From: Archilochus colubris
Taxonomy: Eukaryota > Chordata > Aves > Apodiformes > Trochilidae
Assembly: GCA_023079485.1 (NCBI GenBank)
Contig: CM041084.1
Span: 67,551,709-67,615,708, forward strand
Reading direction: 5' to 3'
DNA length: 64,000 nucleotides
Every line of letters starts with the position of its first letter. The first letter of the stretch is position 1. Both the position numbers and the translations under genes were made by a program. This document shows positions 48,801 to 60,800 of this stretch, piece after piece. The notes beneath the pieces are model-generated. The model made no database searches and had not been told where the DNA came from. It was given only the letters and a program-made list of their open reading frames with translations.

Positions 48801-51800
48801 GGTAACAGTCAGGGGAGAAACCCCCACAAGGGGAAGAACAGAGATGGAAAACTTGGATGCAGACGTCCTGATTCCTGCTCAAACTCAATCGGGCTATTTG
48901 CATGAATATATAGTGTCTGGGTGAGAAAGGAGATTGAATTGGGCATCCTAACCTGCAGTCTCTTGCTTCTTTTGCCAAGGCTGGGGTTTCCTTAGTTGAA
49001 GCCTTTGACCTTGAAGAGCAATTCAAGGGATTCCCCTCTGCTCACCAAATTGTGGCTGAGAAAGCAGAGGCAGCCTGGTGTGGAAGAGGAAATGAGTTGC
49101 AGGGGACGGTAAGAGCACCTTAAACGAGAGTGGCCACCAGTGAATTTGCCACGTGAAACCATGGCATTCTTCATGCACAGGTGTGCTGTGATTGATAACA
49201 GCAACCAGTTAGTGAATACTGAAAAGGAGTGAATGGAGGTACTGGGCCCTCTGCTCCTCCGGCTGCTTGTTCAGACCTTGATCCAGTTAGTGTGTCTGTC
49301 GAGTTGTGATCAACTCCTTGGGATGTGGGATCATAGGCCATGACTAAGTGAAAACCATGAGGACATCTGTTAACTCTTAAAAATTGAGACTTGTAGAATT
49401 AAGGTAAATGAGGGCCTCACAAACTTTGTGGCTATTGCAGAAGAAATTACTGGGCTTGATATATACAGACTTATATATATATATATATATATCGCCTGTC
49501 AAGTGGTTTCTGTGTATTTGGAATACAGACATGAAGAGGAAAGCTTGCCCAGACAAACTGAATTCCCTGTAACAGGGGATTCATGTAAGGTCAGCAGCTT
49601 TACACCCCAAAGCTGTGCATCTGTAATCATTAAGGACATAAATACAAACCCATCCAGGCAGATGCATCACTTACTCTCCTTCCTACGCTGTCTGCCTTTT
49701 GGTTTTGATATTACTAAAACTTCAGTAAAGAACAGTTTTTATTGTGTCAGATGTTAGATGTTGTCTGTGCCAGTTTCCAACTAGGAGTGTGGGTTTGCAT
49801 GCCTGGTGCCTTTCCAAGAGCTGGAAGGAGGAATATACTAGAACTGGAAATCCCTGATGAATGGAAGAAGCTGTAAAACCTCCCACTGGGTGATCTGTAA
49901 CAGTGTGACAGGCTGGGCATCTTGTCCAACTTCTCTTGCTGAGGCATAAAAAGGCCGTGTGGAGCTGGAGATGCTTTTCCTGATTACTAATGAGAGAAAT
50001 CCTAACTCCTTGGCTGGTTTTCCTCACAGGATGAATGTTCCATGTTCTTGGTGAGGTGCTTTTTCTTATTTATTTATTTAATTATGTATTTATTCCCTAG
50101 TCTGCATATCTTCATTTGTTTGAAAGTTTCCCTCTTGCTGGTAAAATACTGGTTTCAACAGTCAGTGCTTATCTGGGAAAGAGCCTAAGGTTGAAGGTGG
50201 ATTTGAGAGAGAGCAGCAGGCAAATGCTGCATCCCTGGTGGGTCAGCAGTGAGGTGTTTGCCTGCAAGGTGTGAGCTGCAGTCAGGCAGTCTCTGCTCTG
50301 AATGTGTCACTATTTATGTAGACAGGAGGAGAAGTGGAGGCATCCCACAACAGCCCAGCATCATGGTGGCTGGCTCTGTTTTCTCTGATGTGGGCTACGA
50401 CAGAGCGACAGCATGTTTCTAACATCATGTGTCGGTGTCTGAATTGTGGGGCCACTGGCAGTCTTTTGGTTGGGTTGGGTTTTTTTGGTTGGGTTTTTTT
50501 TTTTTCCTTAAGGGAGATGAAAACACATTTTTTTTGCAGGGTTTGAGCTTCATTCTGATGTGGGATGGGAGCATATTTTTGGAGGGGTGAAGAAGATCCA
50601 CCCAGGCCTGCTCACACCCAGTAGTTAGGAAGATGAAGGGTGCTGGTCTGCAATTGAGGTCTGCAACATCAAGCACAACCCATCTAATATGCAGTCTGTG
50701 AACCCATGTAGATGAGTTAACTCACATTTACAGCTTTTCAGAGAATTTCCATGCAGAACTACCTGACTGTAGTGTACACTGGTCAAAGTGGGATACACGT
50801 CCTGCCTGCTGGTACACCCAGCTCTGCTGTCAGAAGAGGGAGTGAGCTGGACTTGGCTTTGAGGTAGTGGCAATGCTGAGAAAACCAGGAAAAATGAGGG
50901 GCAGTAGAAAGGCTACTTTTGTGAGACAACCATCAAGTAAACCTGGTTGCTCTGGAGACAATCTCTGTTTTATTTAGACTTGTAATTGAAGGAGACCTGA
51001 CAGCTTCAAAGTCACACTTGTCTGGAAAGTTTGTAGGGGATCATATCTCCTCGATAGCAAACAAGAAGTAGTGCAGGCTGAAACATTTGGTGGATGTTGG
51101 TCTCACACTGTGCATGTTTGACTGCTCTTTCTGTACATTTGCCTTTGAAAAGGGAGCTGGAGATGCATCTAAAGTTCAGCACTTACAGTTTTAGTATAGT
51201 GATTTCTCACAGACTGTTCTGGAGTACATTCCCTGTATGTGCATATAACCTGTGTTATATTTCTCTAAGTCTGCTAAAGGAGTGGGAAGTTACAGATGTC
51301 CAGCAGGTTATGCATATGAAATACAGTGTTACAGCTGAAGATCTCCATATTGAGCAATTCAAAATTCAAAGCATTGTAATACATCATTCTGAACACCAGA
51401 CAGCAAAATTTCCATTTCAAACCCTTCTGCAGCACCATGATAATTCAGTGATTAAAATGAAAATAAAATAAAATCCAATAATTTGGTTTGTTCTTAGCAT
51501 GATACTGAGACATCTTCCCTGAGCAGCTCACTGGGACTTATATTCAGAGACACACAAGACTGCCCTCAGAGCCTCTTGTTTAGTTTGTGTTTAGTCTTTT
51601 CCTCTTATCTGTGGGTTGTGGGTTTTTGTTTTCTTTGTTTTTCTTTTGCTTTTTATTGACAGGAGAAAAAAGGATGAATCATGGTTCTTGGAAGCAGAAA
51701 ACAGGCTGTTTGATTATCACTGCTGGGAATGCTGTGTAGCAAATCTGTGGGTGAGGGAGTAGGTGGTTCTACTGCTTGTATTGCAACTCCTAAATATGAC

Positions 51801-54800
51801 CATAAACAGCTGGATTTGTGTCAGGCTTGCAACTCTGCTTGTAACTACACCCACCTCAGTTTGGGGTGCATGCCTGATCATCAGCACAGGTTAAAAGATA
51901 TTTCTGGGAGGCATGGCATTTGAGGTTGTTCTACAGCTTGAGTGGCTGCTTCTGGCTGCTGAGGTGTGTGTATACATGAAAGCATGCTTTTGTCTGTGCT
52001 CACAATCTGTTTATTTTGCTTGCAGGGCTCATCACAATAAAAGAAGCCCATGATATAGAAGCCAGACTTAATGAAGTAGAAAAACTTCTCAAGACTATTA
52101 TAAATATGCCCTGGAAGGTGAGTAAGCCATGTTCCACAGTTAGCCCAGCTTGATTCCTCCTTGGTGGTAGCACGTACTCTCATGCAGATTAGAAAGTGAT
52201 GGGCTTTGCCAAAGTCTAAAAGAAACACCAATTTGTGGAGTATCTTGGAGAAGTGCTGGGTGCAAGAACTGTGTAATGACATTTCTGGGCTGTTGCTTGT
52301 AATAAGTCATTACAAAGGGGTTGGAAAGGGAGAAGAGTGACAAAGCAAATTACTGGTAAAGAATGATGTCTGTTTCTTTTTCTCTTTTTAAGTATTCCAG
52401 ATCTGAAGTCGTCCTTACATTCTTTGAGAGATCTCCTTTGGACCAAGTTCTAAAAAATGACAATGTACATAAAATTCAGCCAAGCTTTCAAAGTCCAGTT
52501 AAAATATCAGGTAAGAGTTGTTAGCTTCCTACAGGCAATGCAATAATTACAGAATGGAAATTATTTTATTTGCTCTTCCCCTCATTATTTTTCCACTGGA
52601 AATTCAAAAGGTAGTCCTCCATAGTCTGATTTATAGTATGGGATGTATAATTAGCCTTGACATACTATGCAATAAAGTGGCAGGTGAAATGGATGCTCAC
52701 ACATGATTGTGCTGTTACCACTTAGGAAGGTGATTTTTGAGGCTCTTGGTACAGTTCTTTGAAAAAGCAAACTCAGTGCCAAGGGGTGATGTTATTAAGG
52801 AAGGAGGGGGAGAACAAAAGAAAGGAGTACCACTCCATCTTGAATACAGTGTATACAATTCTGGTCTCTCCATCTCAGAAAAGATATAATTGGATTTAAA
52901 AGCCTACAAATAAAGAATAAGGATTCAAATTGTTGAACAGCTTCTCTAAGAAAAAGAACAAAGAAGGACATGACAGAGTGGGGATATGATGGAAATCTAC
53001 AAAGCTGTGAATAGGAGGTCAGTTACCCCATGCTTCTCCTGAAACAAGAACTGTAGGCTATCCAATAACATTGACAGACAACAGGATTTAAGCAAAGAAA
53101 AGAAAGGTTGTAAGATTGTTTTGTTTCCATATGGGGAACTGTTAAAGAGAGGAACTCAGTGTCATAGGATATGGTGAAATTGAAAGCATAAGTGACTTCA
53201 AAAAGGAATTAGACAAGCAGGTGTAGAAAAAGTGCAATGAGACCTGTCACAAGTGGAGACAGGAAGTTGCTAAACCACAGATTGCTCGTGGGTAAAATAG
53301 AGAGCAGTATTACTCTATCCTTGCCCATTCTTTCAGCCCTTCTCCTCTTCATCTGCTACTGACCATTGTTAAAAGGTTTGGGGCCTTTTTGTATGTCTGG
53401 TTTTGTATTTCTATACTGAAATGTTTCACATGAGCCTAGTGGCAGCTGCTGGGTTTGTGTGGTTTATTTCAGAGAGTGAAATAAAAGTGAAATAATACAT
53501 AGTCTTTCAAGGTGCATAAAGTGTTTACCATGAAACTGGTATCAGTTTTCTTTGGTACTAACAGTGTAAAGGTTAATGGCCAGTCACAGTGTCAGCATGC
53601 TAAAGGTGTAAACGGTGTGTCTTAAGGATTGATCTTAAACACAGAGTAGACCTTTAGTAATTGATCCTGAGCTCTGGTTCTAATCAAAGCTGTCCTCTGT
53701 TAGATAAAAGTTCTTCTAATTAAATGGTGAAGTGTTTATGATCCCACAAGGAACTCTTTAGAAATATACTGTGTAATACAGAGCCTCAGTGAGGTCTTGT
53801 AGCCAGTCAGGGCTGGTGCCTTCTTGTGGGTGCCCCTGAACTTGGGCTGCAATGAAGTATAGAGACTGTAAAGTAGAGCCCCCAGATCCCTACTTCAGAG
53901 CAGGGTGACACAGGCCTGGCTTCCTGGGAGCAAGAGACAGGAGCCTACATATGTCTCTCACACCCCATCTGTGGCTGGGGAGGTCTAGGTCAAGTTCATC
54001 TTGAATCGATGTGGAAACCTCAGGTGAAATTCCTCATGTGTATGTTCCTGACATCAGTCATCTTCCAAAGGCTGAATGTGGTTACATTATTTGCTCCTGA
54101 TCTCCAGGATGTTTTCTCAGCATTGTCTCTTGTGAGCATAGTCACTGGTTTTGTCTGAATCATAGAGCCATAGAATTGTCTGGGTTGGAAGGGACCTCAG
54201 AGATCATTAAGTCCAGCCCTTGATCCACTACCACTGTGGTTACCAGCCCACAGCACTGAGTGCCACATCCAGTCTCTTTTTAAATATCTCCAGGGATGGA
54301 GAATCCACTACTTCCCTGGGCAGCCCATTCCAATGTCTGATCACCCTCTCCGTAAAGAAATTCTTTCTAATATCCAACCTAAACCTCCCCTGGCACAACT
54401 TGAGACCGTGCCCTCTTGTCTTGCTGAGAGTTGCCTGGGAAAAGAGACCAACCCCCCCGTGGCTACACCCTTCTTTCAGGGAGTTGTAGAGAGCGATGAG
54501 GTCTCCTCGGAGCCTCCTCTTTTCCAGGCTGAAATATGTTTCTTTTCCAGGCTGAGATATGTTGCTACTACCTGAGACCAGAATTGAGAAGTGGCTCCTA
54601 GCACTTACTTGCCCATCATGAAATGAAGGCTCCCCAAACTATTTGCTGTAAATATGTTTCAAAGAGTGGCTGTTGCTAGTGGTACCTTGTTCCTTTTGCA
54701 AATAGGCAGTTATCAAGTATAGAGGTATTTGGAATTTCGCTGGTTAGAAACTGCAGTGTTGCTCTGTTTTGGGGATTTTCACTGTTTGGAAGAGTTTCAC

Positions 54801-57800
54801 TGAATTTTTTTGAGGGTCTATACCCCCTTTAGGGCACACCTACTCTGTGTGTACACAACTGAGTGTTAACTGGTGGGTACCACAGAGAGATGGTCAAGTT
54901 GAGCCTAAAGGCAGAGTGAGGATGGCTGGCTGATGGACAGAGGCTGGCAGCAAAGGGAACCCTCCTGTGTAGAAGAGCTATGGAAATCACATTAGAGGAA
55001 TAATAACATGTTTTGGTTTAATTCTAAATTAATTTTGGTCGAGACAAGTCATACCTAGATAATTGGAGGAAGATTTTCCTACCTGTGCAGCTATTCAAAA
55101 GCATCCTGTGGTAATTAGCTTTATCGTTTAAGTGATTGCTGCAAAGAATTTAAGACTATAGGTGGAAATTTGATGTTAATTGGTAATTGCCTCGTCTGAA
55201 TGTTGAACACATGAAATGTTCCAGTGTCTGTCGGCGTTGTCAGTAGATGGCAGTAAAGCAGTTCCCACAGCAATGGTATGCGGTAACGCTTAGGTCATGG
55301 CAAGGACAGTAGGGAAACACTGAGGCATTCATGTAGTTACAGTGGAGCTTTCTATATGGCTTGCAGACTTAAAAAAGCAAACAAAAATGTTTTGTATTCT
55401 ATGAAAAAAACAAAGTGTCCCCTACATGGTCCTGTGCAGAATGGTAGGTGATGGGGAAGAGAGGAAGGGCCATCCTCTGAGATGAAAGCTGAACTTGAAC
55501 TTATGGTGTAAATCTTACTCTGCAGTATGATGTTGGTTCACAGAGTCCTGGCTGAAGTGTGATTCTGCTGGGATGCAGGGTTTTTACCACCATCTCACAT
55601 ATTCTGCTGAAGTCAGTCTCAGTAAAACAGACTGAAAGTCAAAGATTGCTTTCTCAAGAAAAGTATGGAAATAACTTCTGGCTTTACCTTAATGTAGGAG
55701 CATGTAAATGTACACTTAAAAAAATTTCATCCCTTCTGTCTCCCATTTCCTCTCCTACCATTACTTGAACTGTATGTATAGCTGAAATTGGTCTGTTTGA
55801 GGATTCCTTGTATGAATTTTTTTTGTGCCTGCAGTATTTTCCTTTTGTTTGTGCTGATAATGCAAGGGCATAAAACAGGGTCCTCTTACCTTGAGGCAAA
55901 TCAGGAATCATCCCACTTAAGTCAGTGCTGATTTATATAGGGATATATGTTCATTTTCTGGTGGCCTTCGCTTCATCCAAGATTGTGTGACCAAAAGAAA
56001 TCCTTGTGACTTTCCTGGTCTGCCTTTCCATGTAGCACAGCCATAGATTAACTTCTCATCCACATCAAATACTATTCTTTAATTATAAACTTTCCCTATG
56101 ATAGCAAGTCAGTGGAACTAGATGTAAATTTCATCTATTCTAGACCAGAGGCTTCTTACACAGAGCAAAACAAAAAAATAGAATTGAGGGCAGTGTAGGA
56201 GGTGGCAGTTTTTTACATTCTTTAAAGATGGTGGATAAATTAACTTGGGAGGTTACTTTTTATTTCCTTCTTCCTGTATTTTTAGGTTTGTCTTAATTGG
56301 CTTATGCCTGGACTCTTAAGGAAAAATACAACTATGTTTTGGTAGTGATAGGTTGCAATAGTTAGGTGGGCTGCCATTCTGCTGAGGGTGACAAGAATTT
56401 TGCCACTGGCAATAACAAGACTGACACTGAGCCTTGCTTCAAATATTTCAAATATAATGAATTGATTACATGAATAAAATTGCTTAAGCACTGGCACTTT
56501 GCAGATGTAAGAAGCTATGAAAACAGCTTTTCATGCCTGTTTTCATGTACAGATTTTCATTGTCATGCACACATCCTGGTTCACCACCATGTTAATTCCA
56601 TATGATATGCAGTTGTTTTCCAGCTCTTGTTTTAAAAACATTTCTTTTTTTTTTTAATCTTATTTTCTTTTCTTCTCCCAACAGAAATCATGCGATCAAA
56701 TGGATTTTGTTTAGCCAATACTGAAACAATAGTCATTGACCACAGTATACCCAATGGAAAGGAGAAGCACCTGGACGTAGATTCAGCAGAACACTTGTAA
56801 GTGGGGTTTGTGCAGTAGTAAAGCTGTCAGCTTCAGATAAATCATAGCATTTTTCCTACCCCCTTTTCCCACAGAGTGTTATCCTCTGTCTAGGAGTAGG
56901 GCTGGTTAGCTGTCATTCTGACTGCTTAACAATTATTAGACCCAGTTGCTAAGGCTTGACAGACCTTTCTATTAAAACTGATAAAATGGCTGTTGGTGAG
57001 AATGATTGACTCCAAAGAGCTGAATCTTTTGTATGTGAAAAAAGCTGTGGTTGCCAGTTGAGAATAAAGAAGTTTTTTCTTTCTCTCATGACTGTGATGA
57101 GAGCTGGGTTGAGCAAATCTGTAACTCAAACATCCTTACAAATGGAATATCCTAAGAAGCATATGCTTTGTTTGGGAAGGAAAACATGGTACTAGGGAAA
57201 GGAAACATACCACTGAACATAATCAGAGGCTGAGGAGTTGCTCAGGTGCTCCCACATGCTTGGACTTGGTGAAGCATGTGTACTTTGTTAAGGGAGAAGG
57301 AAGTTAGACAAGTCTTTCTCATAATTTCTTCCTCCTACCATGTGTAGGTGTTTTGGGGTCAAAGACCTGTAAGCAGGAAGGCTTTCATGTAGGTCTTAAG
57401 TCAGTGACTATGCTGACATATGGGTATGGATGGAAATCCACTCCTACAGCTTTCTGTCATGGCAGATGATTGATATTTCAATGAGCTTAAGGTAATGAAG
57501 TATTTAAATATTTTTAATGAGCAACATTGACTTACTTTTTCATTAGAGCTGTCAAAATGATGGGAACAGGCCACTAAAAACCTTATGGAGGTTTTGTCTT
57601 TGGATGCAGCTCTTTGCCTTCCATGTGGTCATTGGCAGCCTGTGGAAAGGTTTAGAGTTTAACAATATTTTGTCAGGGTCTGGAGTGTAGCTCTGGCTTT
57701 AGTCTAATTTCTTGAAGTCTTTCTATTAACTTTTGTGTTTTGAACCTTTACCTTCCTAAGAGCATTTAAGCTTATAAGCTTATATTAATGAAGCTGAAGT

Positions 57801-60800
57801 AAGACACAAAGTAATTCTATAAGGCCACTGTCTGGAAATTAAAGTTGTCCTAGTGGATCACTTTTTAACACTGAGTGATAAATAATAGTAGCAAATTACC
57901 AAGGAAAACATTTTCCCACCTTATTTTGATTTTTTTTTTTTTTAATTAAAATCTAGTTTCCATTTTAAAGATGTGCTGAAGCCCAAGCAAAACTTATTGG
58001 TCTGGGATCAAAAGCTGTTGTCATCTGATTGTCATCCCATTGAGGTCAGAAAATATTAATATGACAAAACTGTATGGTCGGCATGGACTCCCAGAAGCTA
58101 TGGTGGAAGAAATAAATTGTGATAACAGCCTGTCTTTATCCATTTGTATTTTAACTTCCCCAAGGAAAGTTAAATTGGGAATCAATAAGTTAATAAATTT
58201 CAAATGTATATTTTACATGGTGCCCTAAATTTGCCCACCCTGCAGCTGTATTTTGTGGCTGAGAGGTAATGGCTAAGAGTTAATGGCACTTGTATAGCAC
58301 AGCTGTTTTGTAAAAATTGAACTCTTTAAAAGCAGAAGCTTTATATATTGTTATTTGAAATGCAGGTTAGTAGCCCATAAAGGAAGCTTTAAAATCCTTC
58401 AAAATATAATATTATGCAGATCCTTTTTGGTCTTGTAAAATTGGATTTATGGGATTGATGTTTCTATCCTGAAATCATAATTAATTCCTTCTGGACTTGT
58501 ATATCCTCACAAGGGAACTTTTTCCTTCCAGCAACATTAACCTCTATGAATTTTACATTTTGACTGCTGATGTATTCGAATCAGAGATTTTGCAAAGCAA
58601 ACCTGTACTTTTTTGAAGAGAAGCTTTTGGAGCTTCAGCAGGTAGCAATCATTCCCAGAGGCCCAGCTGCACTGGTTTGCTGCTGCAGCCTTCAGTGCTA
58701 CTTAACCAGTCATCTGTGAGCTGAAAAGTTTCATGCTTACTGCAAATGAATATATAGCATTTTTCTAGCTTGGAGTTGCCTACTCTGGTTTTCTGAATTA
58801 TTTGCTTTCTGTTTCCTTCATTTTCTGATCTCAGTAGGCAGTACAACATACCACTGCAAAATTTGGTGAACTCAGTGTGCCCAGCATCCATGTGCCATGA
58901 ATAGTCCTTTTATGTGTGCTGCTTTCAGTGCTCTGGAGTCCTTTCCAAAGGAAATGTGGTAAATAAATGCATTCAAACATATGCTTTGGTTTTGTTAGAG
59001 AGGTGCATTGTCCTGCCAGGGCTGCTACGTTTCTGTCTTTTTGGCCAGCATCTGAGGCTGTGGCATTGGGAGTGCTGCCTTATTCACTCGAGTATTAGAT
59101 GTGCGTTTTCAGGATGGTGCTGCCATTGTCACAACCATCCTGTGGTACATGGAAGGAGACCTCCACGTATGGCACTGCAGAAGCAGCACAGAGATGGTGT
59201 GAGATGCAGAATGTTTCCAGGAAAACAAAATCCTGCTCTTGACAGTAAAAGAAAATGCTTCCCCCGTGCTTCTTAATCTTAGTGAGGAGAAAATCTGTCC
59301 AGGTACTGTCTGCACATAAGGTGATGAGAGGAGATGGGCTGTTGTCCCATGCCATGTTTACACTTCTGGTTGCTCCTGTGGGTTAACAGGCTTCAGCGTT
59401 CCTTGCTGCCCTCTTCTTCCTGGAAGATGTGAGCAATAACTCTAGTGCATTAGCAGGGGTTAAAATGATAAAGAAAGTTGTCTTATTGCACAAGGAGTAA
59501 GCCTTGGTGGATGATAGTGTTGTATCTGCTAAGGTACTTCAGGAAAAAAATAGCAAAAGCAGCAGTTTGGGCATTTATGAATCTCTATGTCCATAATACT
59601 TTGCAGAATTTATTTGGGGAAAAAGACCTGCTGAGAACAGCACAAAGACATTTTGACCATTGGATGTCCTACACAGTTTCTAGCTCTAGTAAGGAGTCCT
59701 GGTTTACTGAGTTTGGTTTGCTACAAACACTCCAGAGCCATGCTTTGCAGACTTCTGTGCCCACACTTCCTTTTTGGTGGCAAGGAAAGCTTTCTGTGTA
59801 ACTACAGCATGTGAATGCCACTGCATTATACCTCACATGCTGCTAGTAGTGCCCTACCAGTGAGGCTGAAGAACCACAAAATCTGTGGGGCTTTCTAGCT
59901 GTAATAATCTAGTTCTATACAGATAATTAGAGAAGTAAAGCAGAAGCTGAATATCCTTCTTGACACTTCTTCTGCTTTCTTCGTTCTGTCTGCCCCACTG
60001 GTGTTTCATAATCTGTGGTTTCTGGAGTTGCTAAGACATCACAACGTGATCTGTGGAGTGCTTGCAGGATACAAATTCAGCTCCCAAATTCTGTTCCCAC
60101 ACATGCAGGCAAGCAAACAGCCTTGAGGGAGTAAAGTAATAAGGGTGATAAACATTCAAAGTTCAGTCTCATTTCAATTTGGTTGTAAGTAAAGAGCATA
60201 ACAACACTGCAGGAGAAAAGCTGTGAATTTCTGCTTTTAAAACATTATGGTCCTCATAGTTAAAAAAGAGGTGAGAAAGACCAGGCAGAAGCAGTTTCTA
60301 GTTCCTTTTTGTCTTAGTCTATCAGAATATATGCGAGTTCTTTCAAACTTGACTTAATAAAAAGAAATTTCACAGTTCTTCAGTTCCCTTGCTTGACATG
60401 AGATGAGATTTAATCCTTGGCCTGCAGTGAGCACCTTTAACTGCTAGGCTCTCTGGGAAGAATTAAAATGTTTTTTTATTGCAGAAATTCAAGTCTCCTT
60501 GGGGCAGGAACATATGTAACTGAGGATGTTTTAGCAACCTGGTGCCTTCTTGTGGAGAGTAGGTGTGAGATACTGTGTAATCCTTGTAATTTTTCAGGTT
60601 ATAACACAGGAGCTAGGAAGGAAAACACCAAAACAAGTTAAACTAAATTTGGGGATCTCTTTGTATTTGGATGTTCTCTGTCTGTCAAAACCTAAATGTC
60701 ATGCCATGGGGAGGCCAGTGAGGCTCTGGAGGAAGGGCACTGTAGTCATTGCTTCCTACTGGTGTCAGACATTTGGCCTCATAGAAAAGCCAACCCAGAG

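Larger units (their letters stand above)
39215..52025 (+). other. PXDC1: PXDC1 intron 1 (12.8 kb)
   Basis: This is the largest intron, phase 1. Its first 500 bases are still CpG-rich. It then holds G/T-rich and poly-T tracts (about 39,470-39,546), a 28-base A-run at 39834-39861, a second CpG-rich patch at 40645-40815, a 27-base hairpin at 41865-41891, a CTCF-like motif at 45247-45260, a (TA)n run at 49472-49492, a TATT-rich run at 50066-50095 and a G/T-rich tract at about 50,464-50,506. I saw no CR1 copy and no further coding exon. The open frames inside it (for example 43426-43834) have no recognisable homology. Confidence 0.9.
52511..56684 (+). other. PXDC1: PXDC1 intron 3 (4.2 kb)
   Basis: A phase-1 intron. 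It contains an old L3/CR1-like LINE remnant (about 52,835-53,270, sense), a younger CR1 3' fragment (54157-54540, antisense), a 23-bp tandem duplication at the 5' edge of that fragment, and a CTCF-like motif. The rest shows nothing recognisable. Confidence 0.9.

Noticed and set aside
51881..52282. 133-codon minus-strand frame overlapping exon 2
   Set aside because: Antisense shadow of exon 2 and its flanks.
53813..53829. Further CTCF-like site (and a similar one near 60,540)
   Set aside because: GGTGCCTTCTTGTGG reads on the minus strand with only 12 of 14 core matches and an unfavourable base in the central AGRKGGC block.
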